From assembly GCF_000473325.1 (NCBI RefSeq), contig NZ_KI421513.1, positions 549,217 through 613,216 of the forward strand: a stretch of DNA of 64,000 nucleotides, given 5' to 3'. Below, piece by piece: positions 44,716 through 53,712 of the stretch. The stretch's first letter is position 1; the number at the start of each line of letters is the position of its first letter. This DNA is from Leisingera caerulea DSM 24564. GTDB taxonomy: Bacteria > Pseudomonadota > Alphaproteobacteria > Rhodobacterales > Rhodobacteraceae. The notes under the pieces are model-generated. The model was not told the DNA's origin, searched no databases, and was given only the letters and a program-made list of their open reading frames with translations. The translations under genes were made by a program, and so were the position numbers.

Positions 44716-46503
44716 ATGAACGATACCCCCAGCGACACCGGCCAATCCCAATACCAGGTTCTGGCCCGCAAATACCGGCCCGAGACCTTTGCCGACCTGG
44801 TGGGCCAGGACGCGATGGTACGGACGCTGAAAAACGCCTTTGCCGCCGACCGCATCGCTCAGGCCTTCATCATGACCGGCATCCGCGGCACCGGCAAAAC
44901 CACGACCGCGCGGATCATTGCCAAGGGCATGAACTGCGTCGGCGAACACGGCAATGGCGGCCCGACCACCGATCCCTGCGGTAAATGCGAGCATTGCGTG
45001 GCGATCATGGAAGGCCGCCATGTCGACGTGATGGAGATGGACGCGGCGTCCCGCACCGGCGTGAACGACATCCGCGAAATCATCGACTCGGTGCAGTACC
45101 GCGCGGCCTCCGCCCGCTACAAGATCTATATCATCGACGAAGTTCACATGCTGTCGACCTCCGCCTTCAACGCGCTGCTGAAGACGCTGGAGGAGCCGCC
45201 CGCGCATGTGAAATTCATCTTCGCCACCACTGAAATCCGCAAGGTGCCGGTGACGGTGCTGTCGCGCTGCCAGCGGTTCGACCTGCGCCGGATCGAGCCG
45301 GAGGTGATGATCTCCCTCTTGCGCAAGATCGCCACCGCCGAGGGCGCCGAAATTGCCGAGGACGCGCTGGCGCTCATTACCCGCGCCGCCGAGGGCTCCG
45401 CCCGCGATGCCACCTCGCTGCTGGATCAGGCGATTTCCCACGGCGCGGGCGAAACCACCGCCGATCAGGTCCGCGCCATGCTGGGCCTTGCCGACCGCGG
45501 CCGGGTGCTGGACCTGATGGACATGATCCTGCGCGGCGACGCGGCAGCGGCTCTGACAGAACTTTCAGGCCAGTATGCAGAGGGCGCCGACCCGCTGGCA
45601 GTGCTGCGCGATCTGGCCGAGATCACCCATTGGGTCTCGGTGGTGAAGATCACTCCGGACGCCGCCGAAGACCCCACCGTCAGCCCGGACGAGCGCGCCC
45701 GCGGCCAGCAAATGGCCGAGAACCTGCCGATGCGCGTCCTCACCCGGATGTGGCAGATGCTGCTCAAGGCGCTGGAGGAAGTCGCCGCCGCCCCCAACGC
45801 CATGATGGCGGCCGAGATGGCGGTGATCCGCATCACCCATGTGGCCGACCTCCCCTCACCCGAGGAACTGATCCGCAAGCTGCAGGACACCCCGCCCCCG
45901 CCGCCCCCCGGTCCCGGCGGCGGTGTGCCGATGCAGGGCATGGGCGCCCCGGCACTTGGCGGCAACGGACCCGCCAGTCCCCAAGGCGGTCCGGCCGGCG
46001 GCGCACCCGTGGCCCATGGCGGCAGCGGCACCATGATGGCGCTGGCACCGCAAGTCAGCTCCGCGCTGGCCCGCTATCCCACCTTCGAACATGTCGTCGA
46101 GCTGATCCGCACCAACCGCGATGTGAAACTGCTGGTCGAGGTCGAAGGCGGCGTGCGACTGGTCTCCTACCAGCCGGGCCGGATCGAATTCACCCCGGCG
46201 GCCCAAGCGCCCAAGGATCTCGCCGCCCGGCTCGGCTCAGCGCTGCAGAACTGGACCGGCGCCCGCTGGGTGGTCTCCATTGCCCCTGACGGCGATGCGC
46301 CCACCATTGCCGAGGTCCGCGACGCCGCAGAAAACGCCCTGCGTGAGAAAGCCACTGCGCACCCGCTGGTGCAGGCCGTGCTGGAGAGCTTTCCCAAGGC
46401 CAAGATCAAGCGCATCCGCACGCCTGAGGAACTGACCGCAGAGGTCGCCGCCGAAGCCCTGCCCGAGGTGGAGGACGAATGGGACCCGTTCGAGGACGGG
46501 TGA
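44716..46503 (+). CDS. dnaX: DNA polymerase III subunit gamma/tau
   Basis: Clamp-loader ATPase that organises the replisome. The 595-aa protein starts with YQVLARKYRPETFADLVGQ, the Walker A GIRGTGKTTTAR, a zinc module with four Cys (CVGEHGNGGPTTDPCGKCEHC, cysteines spread over about residues 75-95), DEXX box IIDEVHML, sensor 1 LKTLEEPP and SRC motif LSRCQRFDLRR. A Pro/Gly-rich linker (about 394-435) leads to the tau-specific C-terminus. No A-rich slippery site for a short gamma form is visible. ybaB follows, the usual arrangement. Confidence 0.97.
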   Translation: MNDTPSDTGQSQYQVLARKYRPETFADLVGQDAMVRTLKNAFAADRIAQAFIMTGIRGTGKTTTARIIAKGMNCVGEHGNGGPTTDPCGKCEHCVAIMEGRHVDVMEMDAASRTGVNDIREIIDSVQYRAASARYKIYIIDEVHMLSTSAFNALLKTLEEPPAHVKFIFATTEIRKVPVTVLSRCQRFDLRRIEPEVMISLLRKIATAEGAEIAEDALALITRAAEGSARDATSLLDQAISHGAGETTADQVRAMLGLADRGRVLDLMDMILRGDAAAALTELSGQYAEGADPLAVLRDLAEITHWVSVVKITPDAAEDPTVSPDERARGQQMAENLPMRVLTRMWQMLLKALEEVAAAPNAMMAAEMAVIRITHVADLPSPEELIRKLQDTPPPPPPGPGGGVPMQGMGAPALGGNGPASPQGGPAGGAPVAHGGSGTMMALAPQVSSALARYPTFEHVVELIRTNRDVKLLVEVEGGVRLVSYQPGRIEFTPAAQAPKDLAARLGSALQNWTGARWVVSIAPDGDAPTIAEVRDAAENALREKATAHPLVQAVLESFPKAKIKRIRTPEELTAEVAAEALPEVEDEWDPFEDG

Positions 46504-46696
46504 TGCAAAAAATCCAGGGCAGCGCCTAACCTCAGGCGGGCGCACTAGCGCCGTATCAGCGGGAAGGCCGGGCGCTGCCTGGCCTGTCGACCGGGCGGTA
46601 GAGCGCTAAACTGTTCCGCGCAGATGATCCTGCCCCTTGTTTCGCGCCCCCGCGCCCCGTATCTGTCCCCCAAACCGGAATCTTAGGAGAAGACAG

Positions 46697-47041
46697 ATGC
46701 TCAAAGGCCTCGGCGGTCTTGGCGACATGGCCAAGATGATGAAATCGGCACAGGAACTGCAGGGCAAGATGGCCCAGATGCAGGAAGACCTGCACAATGT
46801 CATGGTCACCGGCGAAGCAGGCGCAGGCCTGGTCAAGGCCACTGCATCCGCCAAGGGCGACCTCAAGGCACTGGACATTGACCCGTCGATCTTCAACGGC
46901 GACGACAAGGAAGTGGTCGAGGACCTGATCCTGGCCGCCATCAAGGATGCTCAGGCCAAAGCGGCTGAAAAGGCGCAGGAAGAGATGACCAAGCTGACCG
47001 AAAGCATGGGCCTGCCCAAGGACATCAAGCTGCCGTTCTAA
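46697..47041 (+). CDS. ybaB: YbaB/EbfC-family nucleoid-associated protein
   Basis: A 114-aa DNA-binding protein. It begins [32 protein letters not shown], has the central [20 protein letters not shown] strand region, and ends in a long Lys/Ala/Glu helix with [16 protein letters not shown] lies 8 nt before the ATG at 46697. It is downstream of dnaX, as in many bacteria. A terminator follows. Confidence 0.95.
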   Translation: MLKGLGGLGDMAKMMKSAQELQGKMAQMQEDLHNVMVTGEAGAGLVKATASAKGDLKALDIDPSIFNGDDKEVVEDLILAAIKDAQAKAAEKAQEEMTKLTESMGLPKDIKLPF

Positions 47042-47062
47042 GCGGCACTCATTTCCCTATGC

Positions 47063-47095
47063 AAAGGCGGCCCGACTGGAGCCGCCTTTTCTTTT
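47063..47095. terminator. Intrinsic terminator between ybaB and the GNAT gene
   Basis: AAAGGCGGC-ccgactgga-GCCGCCTTTTCTTTT. Best on the plus strand; the minus strand has a shorter T-run and it may serve both convergent genes. Confidence 0.88.
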
Positions 47096-47102
47096 GCCCG
47101 CC

Positions 47103-47606
47103 TCAGCCCGTCTCCAGCCGGAACTTCAGGAAGCGCCGGCCTTCGTACTGCACCTCCCCGGTCTGTACCGCCCCCAGCCGTGCCAGCGGGCGCAGGTGGC
47201 GGCGTGTTGGCGGCAGCAGGAAGGTAACATAGGGGATGCGCGCATCCGCGCGGGCAAATTCCAGCGCCTTGCGGGCAATGGCAGGGCCAAGGCCAAAGCA
47301 GTCCGCCCGCAGTACCAGCCCGAAATCCCACTCTTCCCCCTCTTTCTGGAAGCCGCCCCAGCCGAGATACGTATCCCCGCGCAGGAAGGCCCAGTGGCCC
47401 AGCCCGTCGCGCTGCCAGCAGGCTTCCTTGGCGGCGACGAATTCCCTGGCAGCGGCCTCATCCCAGCTCCCAGTCAGCAAGGGCATATGGTCCGCCATCC
47501 GCGGGTCGGACATATGGCGGGCAAGCTCCTGCGGCGGCACCTCCGTCAGCCGGGCAAAGCGAAGCGGCCCGGTGCCGTTTTCCGTATGCGCTGCGGCACC
47601 TCCCAT
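47103..47606 (-). CDS. GNAT-family N-acetyltransferase
   Basis: A 167-aa RimJ/RimL-like acetyltransferase. Family features are [16 protein letters not shown] at the front, [53 protein letters not shown] (acetyl-CoA loop region) and the C-terminal [24 protein letters not shown]. The ATG at 47606 follows GGAGGAGGG. It points against ybaB and recR and separates these usual neighbours. Substrate unknown. Confidence 0.85.
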   Translation of the reverse strand: MGGAAAHTENGTGPLRFARLTEVPPQELARHMSDPRMADHMPLLTGSWDEAAAREFVAAKEACWQRDGLGHWAFLRGDTYLGWGGFQKEGEEWDFGLVLRADCFGLGPAIARKALEFARADARIPYVTFLLPPTRRHLRPLARLGAVQTGEVQYEGRRFLKFRLETG

Positions 47607-47741
47607 TGTGATCCCTCCTCCGGCCATGCCAAGCCTTACCCCCGGACGGCAGTAAAACAAACCCCGAACATTTTACCGGCCGGCCCTTGCGCTCCCCAGC
47701 CCCGGGTGGCCTATATGGCAAGGAACCAAAGGGCCTGCGGC

Positions 47742-48341
47742 ATGATCAAGAATTCCACCAGCGACATCGAAGACCTGATTGCCCTGATGGCCAAGCTGCC
47801 GGGTCTGGGGCCGCGGTCTGCCCGCCGCGCCGTGCTGCATCTGATCCGCAAGCGGGCGCTGTTGCTGACACCCTTGGCCGATGTGATGAGCGAGGTGGCT
47901 GCCACCGCGCGGGAATGTCTCAACTGCGGCAATGTCGGCACCAGCGAGATCTGCCCGATTTGCACAGACGACAGACGTGCCACCGGCGAACTCTGCGTGG
48001 TCGAGGATGTGGCCGACCTCTGGGCGATGGAGCGGGCAGCCGTGTTCAAAGGCCGCTACCATGTGCTGGGCGGCACCCTTTCAGCGCTGGATGCGGTGGG
48101 TCCGGAAGATCTGCGCATCCCGCGGCTGGCGGACCGGGTCGCCACCGAAAACATCAGCGAAGTGATCCTGGCGCTGAATGCCACCATCGACGGCCAGACC
48201 ACCGCCCATTACATCGCCGACCAGCTGCAGGGGCAGGTGAAACTGACCTCCCTGGCCCAAGGCGTGCCGATCGGCGGCGAGCTCGATTACCTCGACGACG
48301 GCACCATCTCTGCCGCCCTTAGCGCGCGCAAGGAAATCTGA
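47742..48341 (+). CDS. recR: Recombination mediator RecR
   Basis: Works with RecF/RecO to load RecA on gapped DNA. The 199-aa protein has the helix-hairpin-helix [20 protein letters not shown], a four-Cys zinc finger ([16 protein letters not shown]), and a Toprim domain ([53 protein letters not shown]). An in-frame ATG at 47715 would add 9 residues; 47742 fits the family better. Confidence 0.96.
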   Translation: MIKNSTSDIEDLIALMAKLPGLGPRSARRAVLHLIRKRALLLTPLADVMSEVAATARECLNCGNVGTSEICPICTDDRRATGELCVVEDVADLWAMERAAVFKGRYHVLGGTLSALDAVGPEDLRIPRLADRVATENISEVILALNATIDGQTTAHYIADQLQGQVKLTSLAQGVPIGGELDYLDDGTISAALSARKEI

Positions 48342-48411
48342 CGGCGCCGCCGGGCGAAAAGTTCTTCAAAGAATTTTGGCCGCAAAATTTGCATTTTTCC
48401 GGCCCCTGCGG

Positions 48412-49461
48412 CTAGCCGTAGAAGCTTTTCAGCCCCTGAACCGCCCGCGCCAGCGCAGCGTCGTCAACGTCCCTATGCAGCACGATGCGGATGGCACCGG
48501 AGCTGCCGCCGCCAATGACCACGCCATCAGCCGCCAAATGCGCCCGAAGGCCGTCGTTGCGCTCATCTGCCGGCGTGAAGAACACCATATTGGTGGCCTG
48601 CACCACCTCTCCCGTGCCTAAGCTCCGCAGCACGCCGGCCATTTCTGCGGCCCGTGCGTGATCCTCTGCCAGCCGTGCCACGTTGTGCTCCAGCGCATAA
48701 AGCCCGGCGGCCGCCAGCACGCCCGCCTGCCGCATTCCGCCGCCCAGCATCTTGCGCCAGCGCCGCGCCTTGGCAATCAGGTCCGAAGGCCCCGCCAGCA
48801 CCGACCCCGCAGGCGTGCCCAGCCCCTTTGACAGGCAGACCGACACCGTGTCCGCCAGCCCAGCCAAATCCGTTTCAGAACACCCCAGCGCGGTGATCGC
48901 ATTGAAGAACCGCGCCCCGTCCAAATGCACGAACAAGCCCGCCGCGCGCCCGGCCCCGGCCGCAGCCGCCATTTCCGCCAGCGGCACCGCCAGCCCGTTA
49001 TGGGTATTTTCCAGCGACACCAGACGGCTGATGGGCAAATGCGGATCATCTTCGCGCAGCGCCGACCGGATCTCCGCCGGGTCCAGCGCTCCATCGCCGC
49101 GCACCGCCACCGGGCACAGCGCAATCCCGCCCAGCACCGAGGCCCCCGCCGCCTCATAAGCATAGACGTGATAGCCGCGTCCGCAGATCACCTCCTCGCC
49201 GCGCTGGCAATGGGCCAGCATCGCGGTGAAATTGCTCATCGTGCCTGTGGGAACGAACAGACCCGCTTCTTTGCCCAGACGCTCGGCCAGCACCGCCTCC
49301 AGCCGGTTCACCGACGGGTCTTCGCCAAAAACGTCATCGCCCAGCGCTGCCGCGGCCATCGCCTGCAACATGCCCGCATCGGGCCGCGTTACCGTATCGC
49401 TGCGCAGATCGCAGAGGGGCGCATCAGCCCCCATCCCTGCCAGCCCAGTGTATTGGCTCAT
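48412..49461 (-). CDS. Low-specificity L-threonine aldolase (PLP enzyme)
   Basis: Cleaves beta-hydroxy-alpha-amino acids to glycine and an aldehyde. The 349-aa fold-type I enzyme has LCDLRSDTVTRPDAGM, GDDVFGEDPSVNRLE, FVPTGTMSNFTAM, ENTHNGLAV, LFVHLDGARFFNA and the PLP lysine in VSVCLSKGLGTPAGSVL. Its start overlaps the end of the upstream oxygenase gene by 4 nt (ATGA), so the two are translationally coupled. Its natural substrate may be the oxygenase product rather than threonine. Confidence 0.94.
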   Translation of the reverse strand: MSQYTGLAGMGADAPLCDLRSDTVTRPDAGMLQAMAAAALGDDVFGEDPSVNRLEAVLAERLGKEAGLFVPTGTMSNFTAMLAHCQRGEEVICGRGYHVYAYEAAGASVLGGIALCPVAVRGDGALDPAEIRSALREDDPHLPISRLVSLENTHNGLAVPLAEMAAAAGAGRAAGLFVHLDGARFFNAITALGCSETDLAGLADTVSVCLSKGLGTPAGSVLAGPSDLIAKARRWRKMLGGGMRQAGVLAAAGLYALEHNVARLAEDHARAAEMAGVLRSLGTGEVVQATNMVFFTPADERNDGLRAHLAADGVVIGGGSSGAIRIVLHRDVDDAALARAVQGLKSFYG

Positions 49462-50135
49462 GCCGCCACCTGCTCATAGGCCAGCGCCGCCACGATGTGC
49501 ACGCGCCGGGTTTCTCCCCCGTTCAATGCGGTGTGATAGCCGCGGGTGTCAGTGAAATAGACCGATCCGTCGGCTGGCAAGTGGGTAACGTGATGATTCA
49601 CAACGAACAATGAGCCGGGATTGGACACCACCGGGATATGCAGCCGCGGCTCCGGGTCGCGGTGCCAGGAGTTGCAGTTGTACAGCCCTTTGGACAGCAC
49701 CCGCGTCCGCCCGATCGGAAAGCGCTTGGCAAGTTCGCTGTGCACATGCTCGAAATAGGTGCCCGCAAACTTCGGATTGAACTCGGAAAACTCAACCTCC
49801 GGGACCAGATCCTCGCGCGGCTCTTCCACATAACGGTCATCGGCACGCAGCCAGTAGCGGCCGGACAGATCATTTGCGGTCCACTCGGACTGTCCCGGCC
49901 GCCGGGTCAGCGGCAGCGCGGCAAACCCCTGATCCTGCATCCCGCCCATAAAGTCCTCGCGCTTCAGGCACTCCTCCAGCGCCTCTTGCAGCAGCTTGAG
50001 GTCGAACGTCAGCTCCAGCCGCTGGATACCAGGTCCGGGCACAAAGCCCGCCACCGAGGCCGTGTCGGGCATCGTCTTCATGGCCCTAGTAACAGCCTCA
50101 ACATCGGCATCATTGATCTGCGGTACAAAAGTCAT
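49458..50135 (-). CDS. Aspartyl/asparaginyl beta-hydroxylase-fold 2OG-Fe(II) oxygenase
   Basis: A 225-aa predicted 2-oxoglutarate-dependent hydroxylase. The likely iron site is His and Asp in NSWHRDPEPRLHIPVVSNPG, with the distal His in TRGYHTALNGG and the 2OG-binding Arg in ETRRVHIVAAL. This matches cupin-like members that hydroxylate free amino acids. I infer an amino-acid substrate from coupling to a threonine aldolase. It is divergent from a LysR gene whose operator-like repeat lies 90 nt upstream of this start. Family assignment is fairly firm; substrate is unknown. Confidence 0.75.
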   Translation of the reverse strand: MTFVPQINDADVEAVTRAMKTMPDTASVAGFVPGPGIQRLELTFDLKLLQEALEECLKREDFMGGMQDQGFAALPLTRRPGQSEWTANDLSGRYWLRADDRYVEEPREDLVPEVEFSEFNPKFAGTYFEHVHSELAKRFPIGRTRVLSKGLYNCNSWHRDPEPRLHIPVVSNPGSLFVVNHHVTHLPADGSVYFTDTRGYHTALNGGETRRVHIVAALAYEQVAA

Positions 50136-50224
50136 GCGGCGCGCTCCTGTTTGTCGTGCTGATCGTGAGGGATGATGCGTTTGGCGCCATGGTTGCAGGC
50201 CTCTGCCCGCGAAAAAAGCCGGGA

Positions 50225-50246
50225 TTTTGCAATCTGTATTGCAAAA
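50225..50246. promoter_or_regulatory. LysR operator-like inverted repeat
   Basis: TTTTGCAAT-ctgt-ATTGCAAAA, a perfect 9-bp inverted repeat with the T-N11-A core of LysR boxes. It lies between the oxygenase start (50135) and the LysR start (50273), the expected place for control of both. Confidence 0.85.
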
Positions 50247-50272
50247 AATGCAACAACTGGCAGGGTGCTCCC

Positions 50273-51160
50273 ATGCGCCGCAAAATCCCGCCCATTTCTG
50301 CCCTGCTCTGTTTCGAGGCCGCCGCCCGCGCCGGCAGCTTTGCCCAGGGCGCCCGCACCATGAGCCTGTCGCAAAGCGCTTTCAGCCGCCAGATCCAGAG
50401 CCTGGAGGCGCAGACCGGCCAGACCTTGTTCAAGCGCGACCGGCAGCGGGTGCAGCTCACCGCGGCGGGCCATATGCTGCTGGAGGAACTTTCGCCGCAG
50501 CTGGAGGCTCTGGAAGCCACCTTTTACCGGCTGCGCACCCGCGATAACCCCTATGGCGCGCTCAACATCGGCACCTATCCGACGCTCGGCAGCCGCTGGC
50601 TGATGCCGCATCTGGCACAGCTGGCCCGGGAACAGCCGCGGCTGACGGTCAACACCATCACCTATCTCGACAATGCGCAGGTGGATGCCAGCCTCATTGA
50701 TCTCGCCATCGTGCAGGGCGATCCGCCCTGGCCGGGCTTCCGCGCCGATTTCCTGATGCCGGAGACGCTGATCGCCGTTGCCGCGCCCGGCCTGCTCAGC
50801 ACCCCGGTACGGGCGGCAAGCAGCCTGCTGGACTACCCGGCCCTGCAGCACACCACCCGCCCGCTCAGCTGGCAGATATGGTTCGAAGATCTGGGCGAGG
50901 CGCTGCCCGTCCGGCCCACCGGCCCGCTGTTCAGCCAGTTCGAAATGCTGATCGACGCAGTGAAATACGGCCACGGCGCGGCGATACTGCCGGAGCTGCT
51001 GGTGCGCCGCGAACTCGACGACGGCACGCTGATCCAGGCCCATCCGCACAGCTGCATCCCTGCCAGCGCCTATTACCTGCTGACCCCGCAGGCCAAGGCC
51101 GGCACCAGCCGGATCGAACGGGTCCGCAGCTGGCTGCTGGAGCACGCCGCCGCCGGTTAG
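50273..51160 (+). CDS. LysR-family regulator of the oxygenase-aldolase pair
   Basis: A 295-aa regulator. The winged helix spans residues 6-65: ISALLCFEAAARAGSFAQGARTMSLSQSAFSRQIQSLE-type sequence. The effector domain begins around LNIGTYPTLGSRWLMPHL. It is GcvA-like in layout. The ATG at 50273 is chosen from the conserved start MRRKIPPISALLCFE; upstream sequence in frame contains the operator itself. It is divergent from the oxygenase gene. Confidence 0.92.
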   Translation: MRRKIPPISALLCFEAAARAGSFAQGARTMSLSQSAFSRQIQSLEAQTGQTLFKRDRQRVQLTAAGHMLLEELSPQLEALEATFYRLRTRDNPYGALNIGTYPTLGSRWLMPHLAQLAREQPRLTVNTITYLDNAQVDASLIDLAIVQGDPPWPGFRADFLMPETLIAVAAPGLLSTPVRAASSLLDYPALQHTTRPLSWQIWFEDLGEALPVRPTGPLFSQFEMLIDAVKYGHGAAILPELLVRRELDDGTLIQAHPHSCIPASAYYLLTPQAKAGTSRIERVRSWLLEHAAAG

Positions 51161-51266
51161 GGGCTGCCGCGCCGCGCGCCAGCGCGGCGCCGGGCCCAAG
51201 GCTGCCAAGCGGCCCCGTCAGGGGCAGCTGCAGGCGCGGGAGCCCCGACCTCTGCCCGCACCGGCC

Positions 51267-53402
51267 CTAGCGGAACAGCGCCTTATACAGCTTTTCCTTG
51301 GTAAAGGGCTTGTCCAGCACCTGCACATCCGCCAGTCCGGGAAAGCCCGCCTCTGCCGCGCTGATGGCACAGCCGCTCATCATCACCGCATTCAGGCACG
51401 GCTGCGCCGCCCGCAGGCCGGCCAGCGTCTCCCAGCCGCCGCGCCCCGGCATGCTCATGTCGATCACCGCGCCGTCAAACGGCCCTTCCGAGTCCAGCAA
51501 GGCAAGCGCCGCGTCATATCCATCCGCCTGCGCCACCTCGCAGCCGCGCAGCTGCAGCAGCCCCGCCACCGCCCGGCGCACGGTGTCCTCGTCATCCACC
51601 ACCAGGATCCGCCAAACCGCCGCGCTGCGCGCTGCCGCGGGCGGCTCCACCGCCTCTGCCGCCGCGGCACAAGCCGGGAAATAGCAGCGAATGACGCTGC
51701 CCGCGCCTTCGCGGCTCTCCACCGCCAGCCCGCCCTGATGGCGGCTGATGATCCCCATCGCCACCGCCATGCCCAGGCCGCGGCCGCCGGGTTTGGTGGT
51801 ATAAAACGGGTCGAAGATCCGGGTGACCATGTCGTGCCGCATGCCGCCGCCGGTGTCGCTGACCTCCAGCAGCAGGCAATCGCCCGCCGCCATCCGGCGC
51901 CCCTTCAGCAGCCGCTGCCGCTCCGCAGCGTCCAGGCGAGTGCGCCGGGTCTTTACCGTAATGGTGCCTGCACCGGGACCGATGGCCTCCGCAGCGTTCA
52001 GCAGCAGGTTCAGCAGCAGCTGGCGCACCTCCTCCCGGTCCAGATGCGCCGCCGGGACGCCCTCGGCCAGATCCAGTACCACCGCCTTGCCCTTCCGGCA
52101 GTCCAGGGGCACCAGTGCCAGCGCCTCCTGCACAACCGCGTTTAGGTCGCACGGCGAAGGCGCCGGGCCGTTGGTGCCCTTGGCAAAGCCCGTCAGCTGC
52201 CGCACCAGCCCGGCCGAGGCCCGCAGCCCCTGCTCCACCGCCTGCAGATGCTGCTGCGCAGGATGCGCGGCCTCCAGATGCGCCAGCGCCAGTTCGGCCC
52301 TGCCCTGCATCGACGCCAGCAGATTGTTGTACTCATGCGCGAGGGCCCCTGCCAGCCGCCCCAGGCTCTCGGCCTTGTGCCGGACCAGCTGGGCCGCCTC
52401 CGCCTGCTGGCGGCGCTGCTCCGCGGCGCGGCGGCGCAGTTCCAGACCGGTGCGGGCGGCAGCCAGCGCCATCAGATCCGGCTCCAGCACATCCGTCGCG
52501 ATGTCGCGGTCATGCAGCAGCCCAAGCCAGCCGGCCGCCGCGCCATCCGCATCGCGCAGCGGAAAACCGAGACAGTATTTCAATGACAGGGGCCGGGTCT
52601 GCGCCAATGCCTGCACTATCTGCCGCAGACCGTCCGGCACCTGAACGGCCTCCCAGCCACCCGGCACCTGCTTCCCGGTCGGGTCACAGCGCACGGCCCG
52701 GCCTTCCGCCGCATCCAACAACCGGCCGCCGGAACAGCACGCCAGCACCCGGCAGCGGTCCGGCCTGCCCCCACTGCAACCGGCAATGAAAACCGCCCGC
52801 ACCCTAAGCGCACTTTGCAGTTCCCGCGCAATCTGCCGGAATGCCGCCCGCGGACAGGTGCTGCCCGGCCCCTCTGCCAGCGCCGCCAGGGCTGCCAGCC
52901 GCCGCAGGCCCGCAATCTCCGCGCCAAGGCGCGGCGCAAACTGCTGCATCACCGCCACGGCCCGCTGCGCCAAACCGTCGCCGATGTCCTCGCGCCAGGC
53001 AGCCTGCACCAGGCCGGACGCCGCGCCGCCAGGATCCTTCAGGGCAACGCCCGCATAGCTCTGGAGGCCTTCCTCAACGAACATCCCGCCTTCGGGATAC
53101 AGCTCCTCCACCCGGCCGGGGTAAACCTGAGGCTCACCGCTCAGCACCACATCGCAGCACGGCGCCCCGCGCAAGTCATATTCAAAATCGCCCAGCGGCA
53201 GCCCGTCGAAACTGCTGGCCAGCACTCTGATGCGCGGGGTCTCCCGGACCGTCAGCTCGCCAACAGTGACCAGATCCGCGCCAGTTCCCTGCGCCAGCTG
53301 CCCCGCAAATTCCTGACAGAACTCCAGCCCGTGCAAGCCTGCCAGCGCCCCCAGATTCAAGCCGCAGCTGTCCCCCAGCGGCGGCACGCCTGATGCGTCC
53401 AT
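51267..53402 (-). CDS. Hybrid sensor histidine kinase/response regulator with GAF-type sensing region
   Basis: A 711-aa soluble kinase with no membrane helices. Two GAF-like regions (about residues 15-165 and 175-330) precede a coiled helix. The phosphoacceptor box is LAGALAHEYNNLLASMQG (His near 369). The ATPase domain has LLNLLLNAAEAIG (N box), VSDTGGGM (G1) and PGGRGLGMAVA (G2). The C-terminal receiver carries VVDDEDTVRRAV and the phosphoacceptor Asp in GAVIDMSMPG, with Lys in LDKPFTKEKL. The ATG at 53402 has GGAG 9 nt upstream. Signal unknown; GAF domains suggest a small ligand. Confidence 0.92.
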   Translation of the reverse strand: MDASGVPPLGDSCGLNLGALAGLHGLEFCQEFAGQLAQGTGADLVTVGELTVRETPRIRVLASSFDGLPLGDFEYDLRGAPCCDVVLSGEPQVYPGRVEELYPEGGMFVEEGLQSYAGVALKDPGGAASGLVQAAWREDIGDGLAQRAVAVMQQFAPRLGAEIAGLRRLAALAALAEGPGSTCPRAAFRQIARELQSALRVRAVFIAGCSGGRPDRCRVLACCSGGRLLDAAEGRAVRCDPTGKQVPGGWEAVQVPDGLRQIVQALAQTRPLSLKYCLGFPLRDADGAAAGWLGLLHDRDIATDVLEPDLMALAAARTGLELRRRAAEQRRQQAEAAQLVRHKAESLGRLAGALAHEYNNLLASMQGRAELALAHLEAAHPAQQHLQAVEQGLRASAGLVRQLTGFAKGTNGPAPSPCDLNAVVQEALALVPLDCRKGKAVVLDLAEGVPAAHLDREEVRQLLLNLLLNAAEAIGPGAGTITVKTRRTRLDAAERQRLLKGRRMAAGDCLLLEVSDTGGGMRHDMVTRIFDPFYTTKPGGRGLGMAVAMGIISRHQGGLAVESREGAGSVIRCYFPACAAAAEAVEPPAAARSAAVWRILVVDDEDTVRRAVAGLLQLRGCEVAQADGYDAALALLDSEGPFDGAVIDMSMPGRGGWETLAGLRAAQPCLNAVMMSGCAISAAEAGFPGLADVQVLDKPFTKEKLYKALFR

Positions 53403-53712
53403 ATTTTGTACTCCTGCCATCCCCGTGCAGGCTGGCGTCCTGCACCCGCCTGCTGGCAACACTCATTAACATTCGTCCCTGACACAGCGGGAAACCGCCC
53501 TTCTTGGCGAGGGCGCACCCAGACTTCACTGACCGCAGGCAACCTGGAACACGATTACCCCGCAACATCATGCTGCGCAAATCAGCGGCGCGTAGTCAAC
53601 ATCTTGTAACCTTGAGACTCAATTCTAACAGAAAAAGCCGCAAATCCGGAGCACCGGATCTGCGGCTTTTTAATGATTTTCCGAAACCGGGACGCAAAGT
53701 CCCCTGGCGGAA
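53403..53712. other. 310-nt gap between the kinase start and trcR end
   Basis: It holds the kinase promoter region and the bidirectional terminator at 53632-53671. No gene is visible. Confidence 0.6.
53632..53671. terminator. Intrinsic terminator of trcR
   Basis: AAAAAGCCGCA-AATCCGG and CCGGATC-TGCGGCTTTTT form a long imperfect stem with A/T runs at both sides. On the minus strand it lies about 40 nt after the trcR stop. Confidence 0.9.

Noticed and set aside
44716..46503. Programmed frameshift in dnaX giving a short gamma subunit
   Set aside because: No A-rich slippery heptamer near the Pro/Gly linker; the single long frame suffices.
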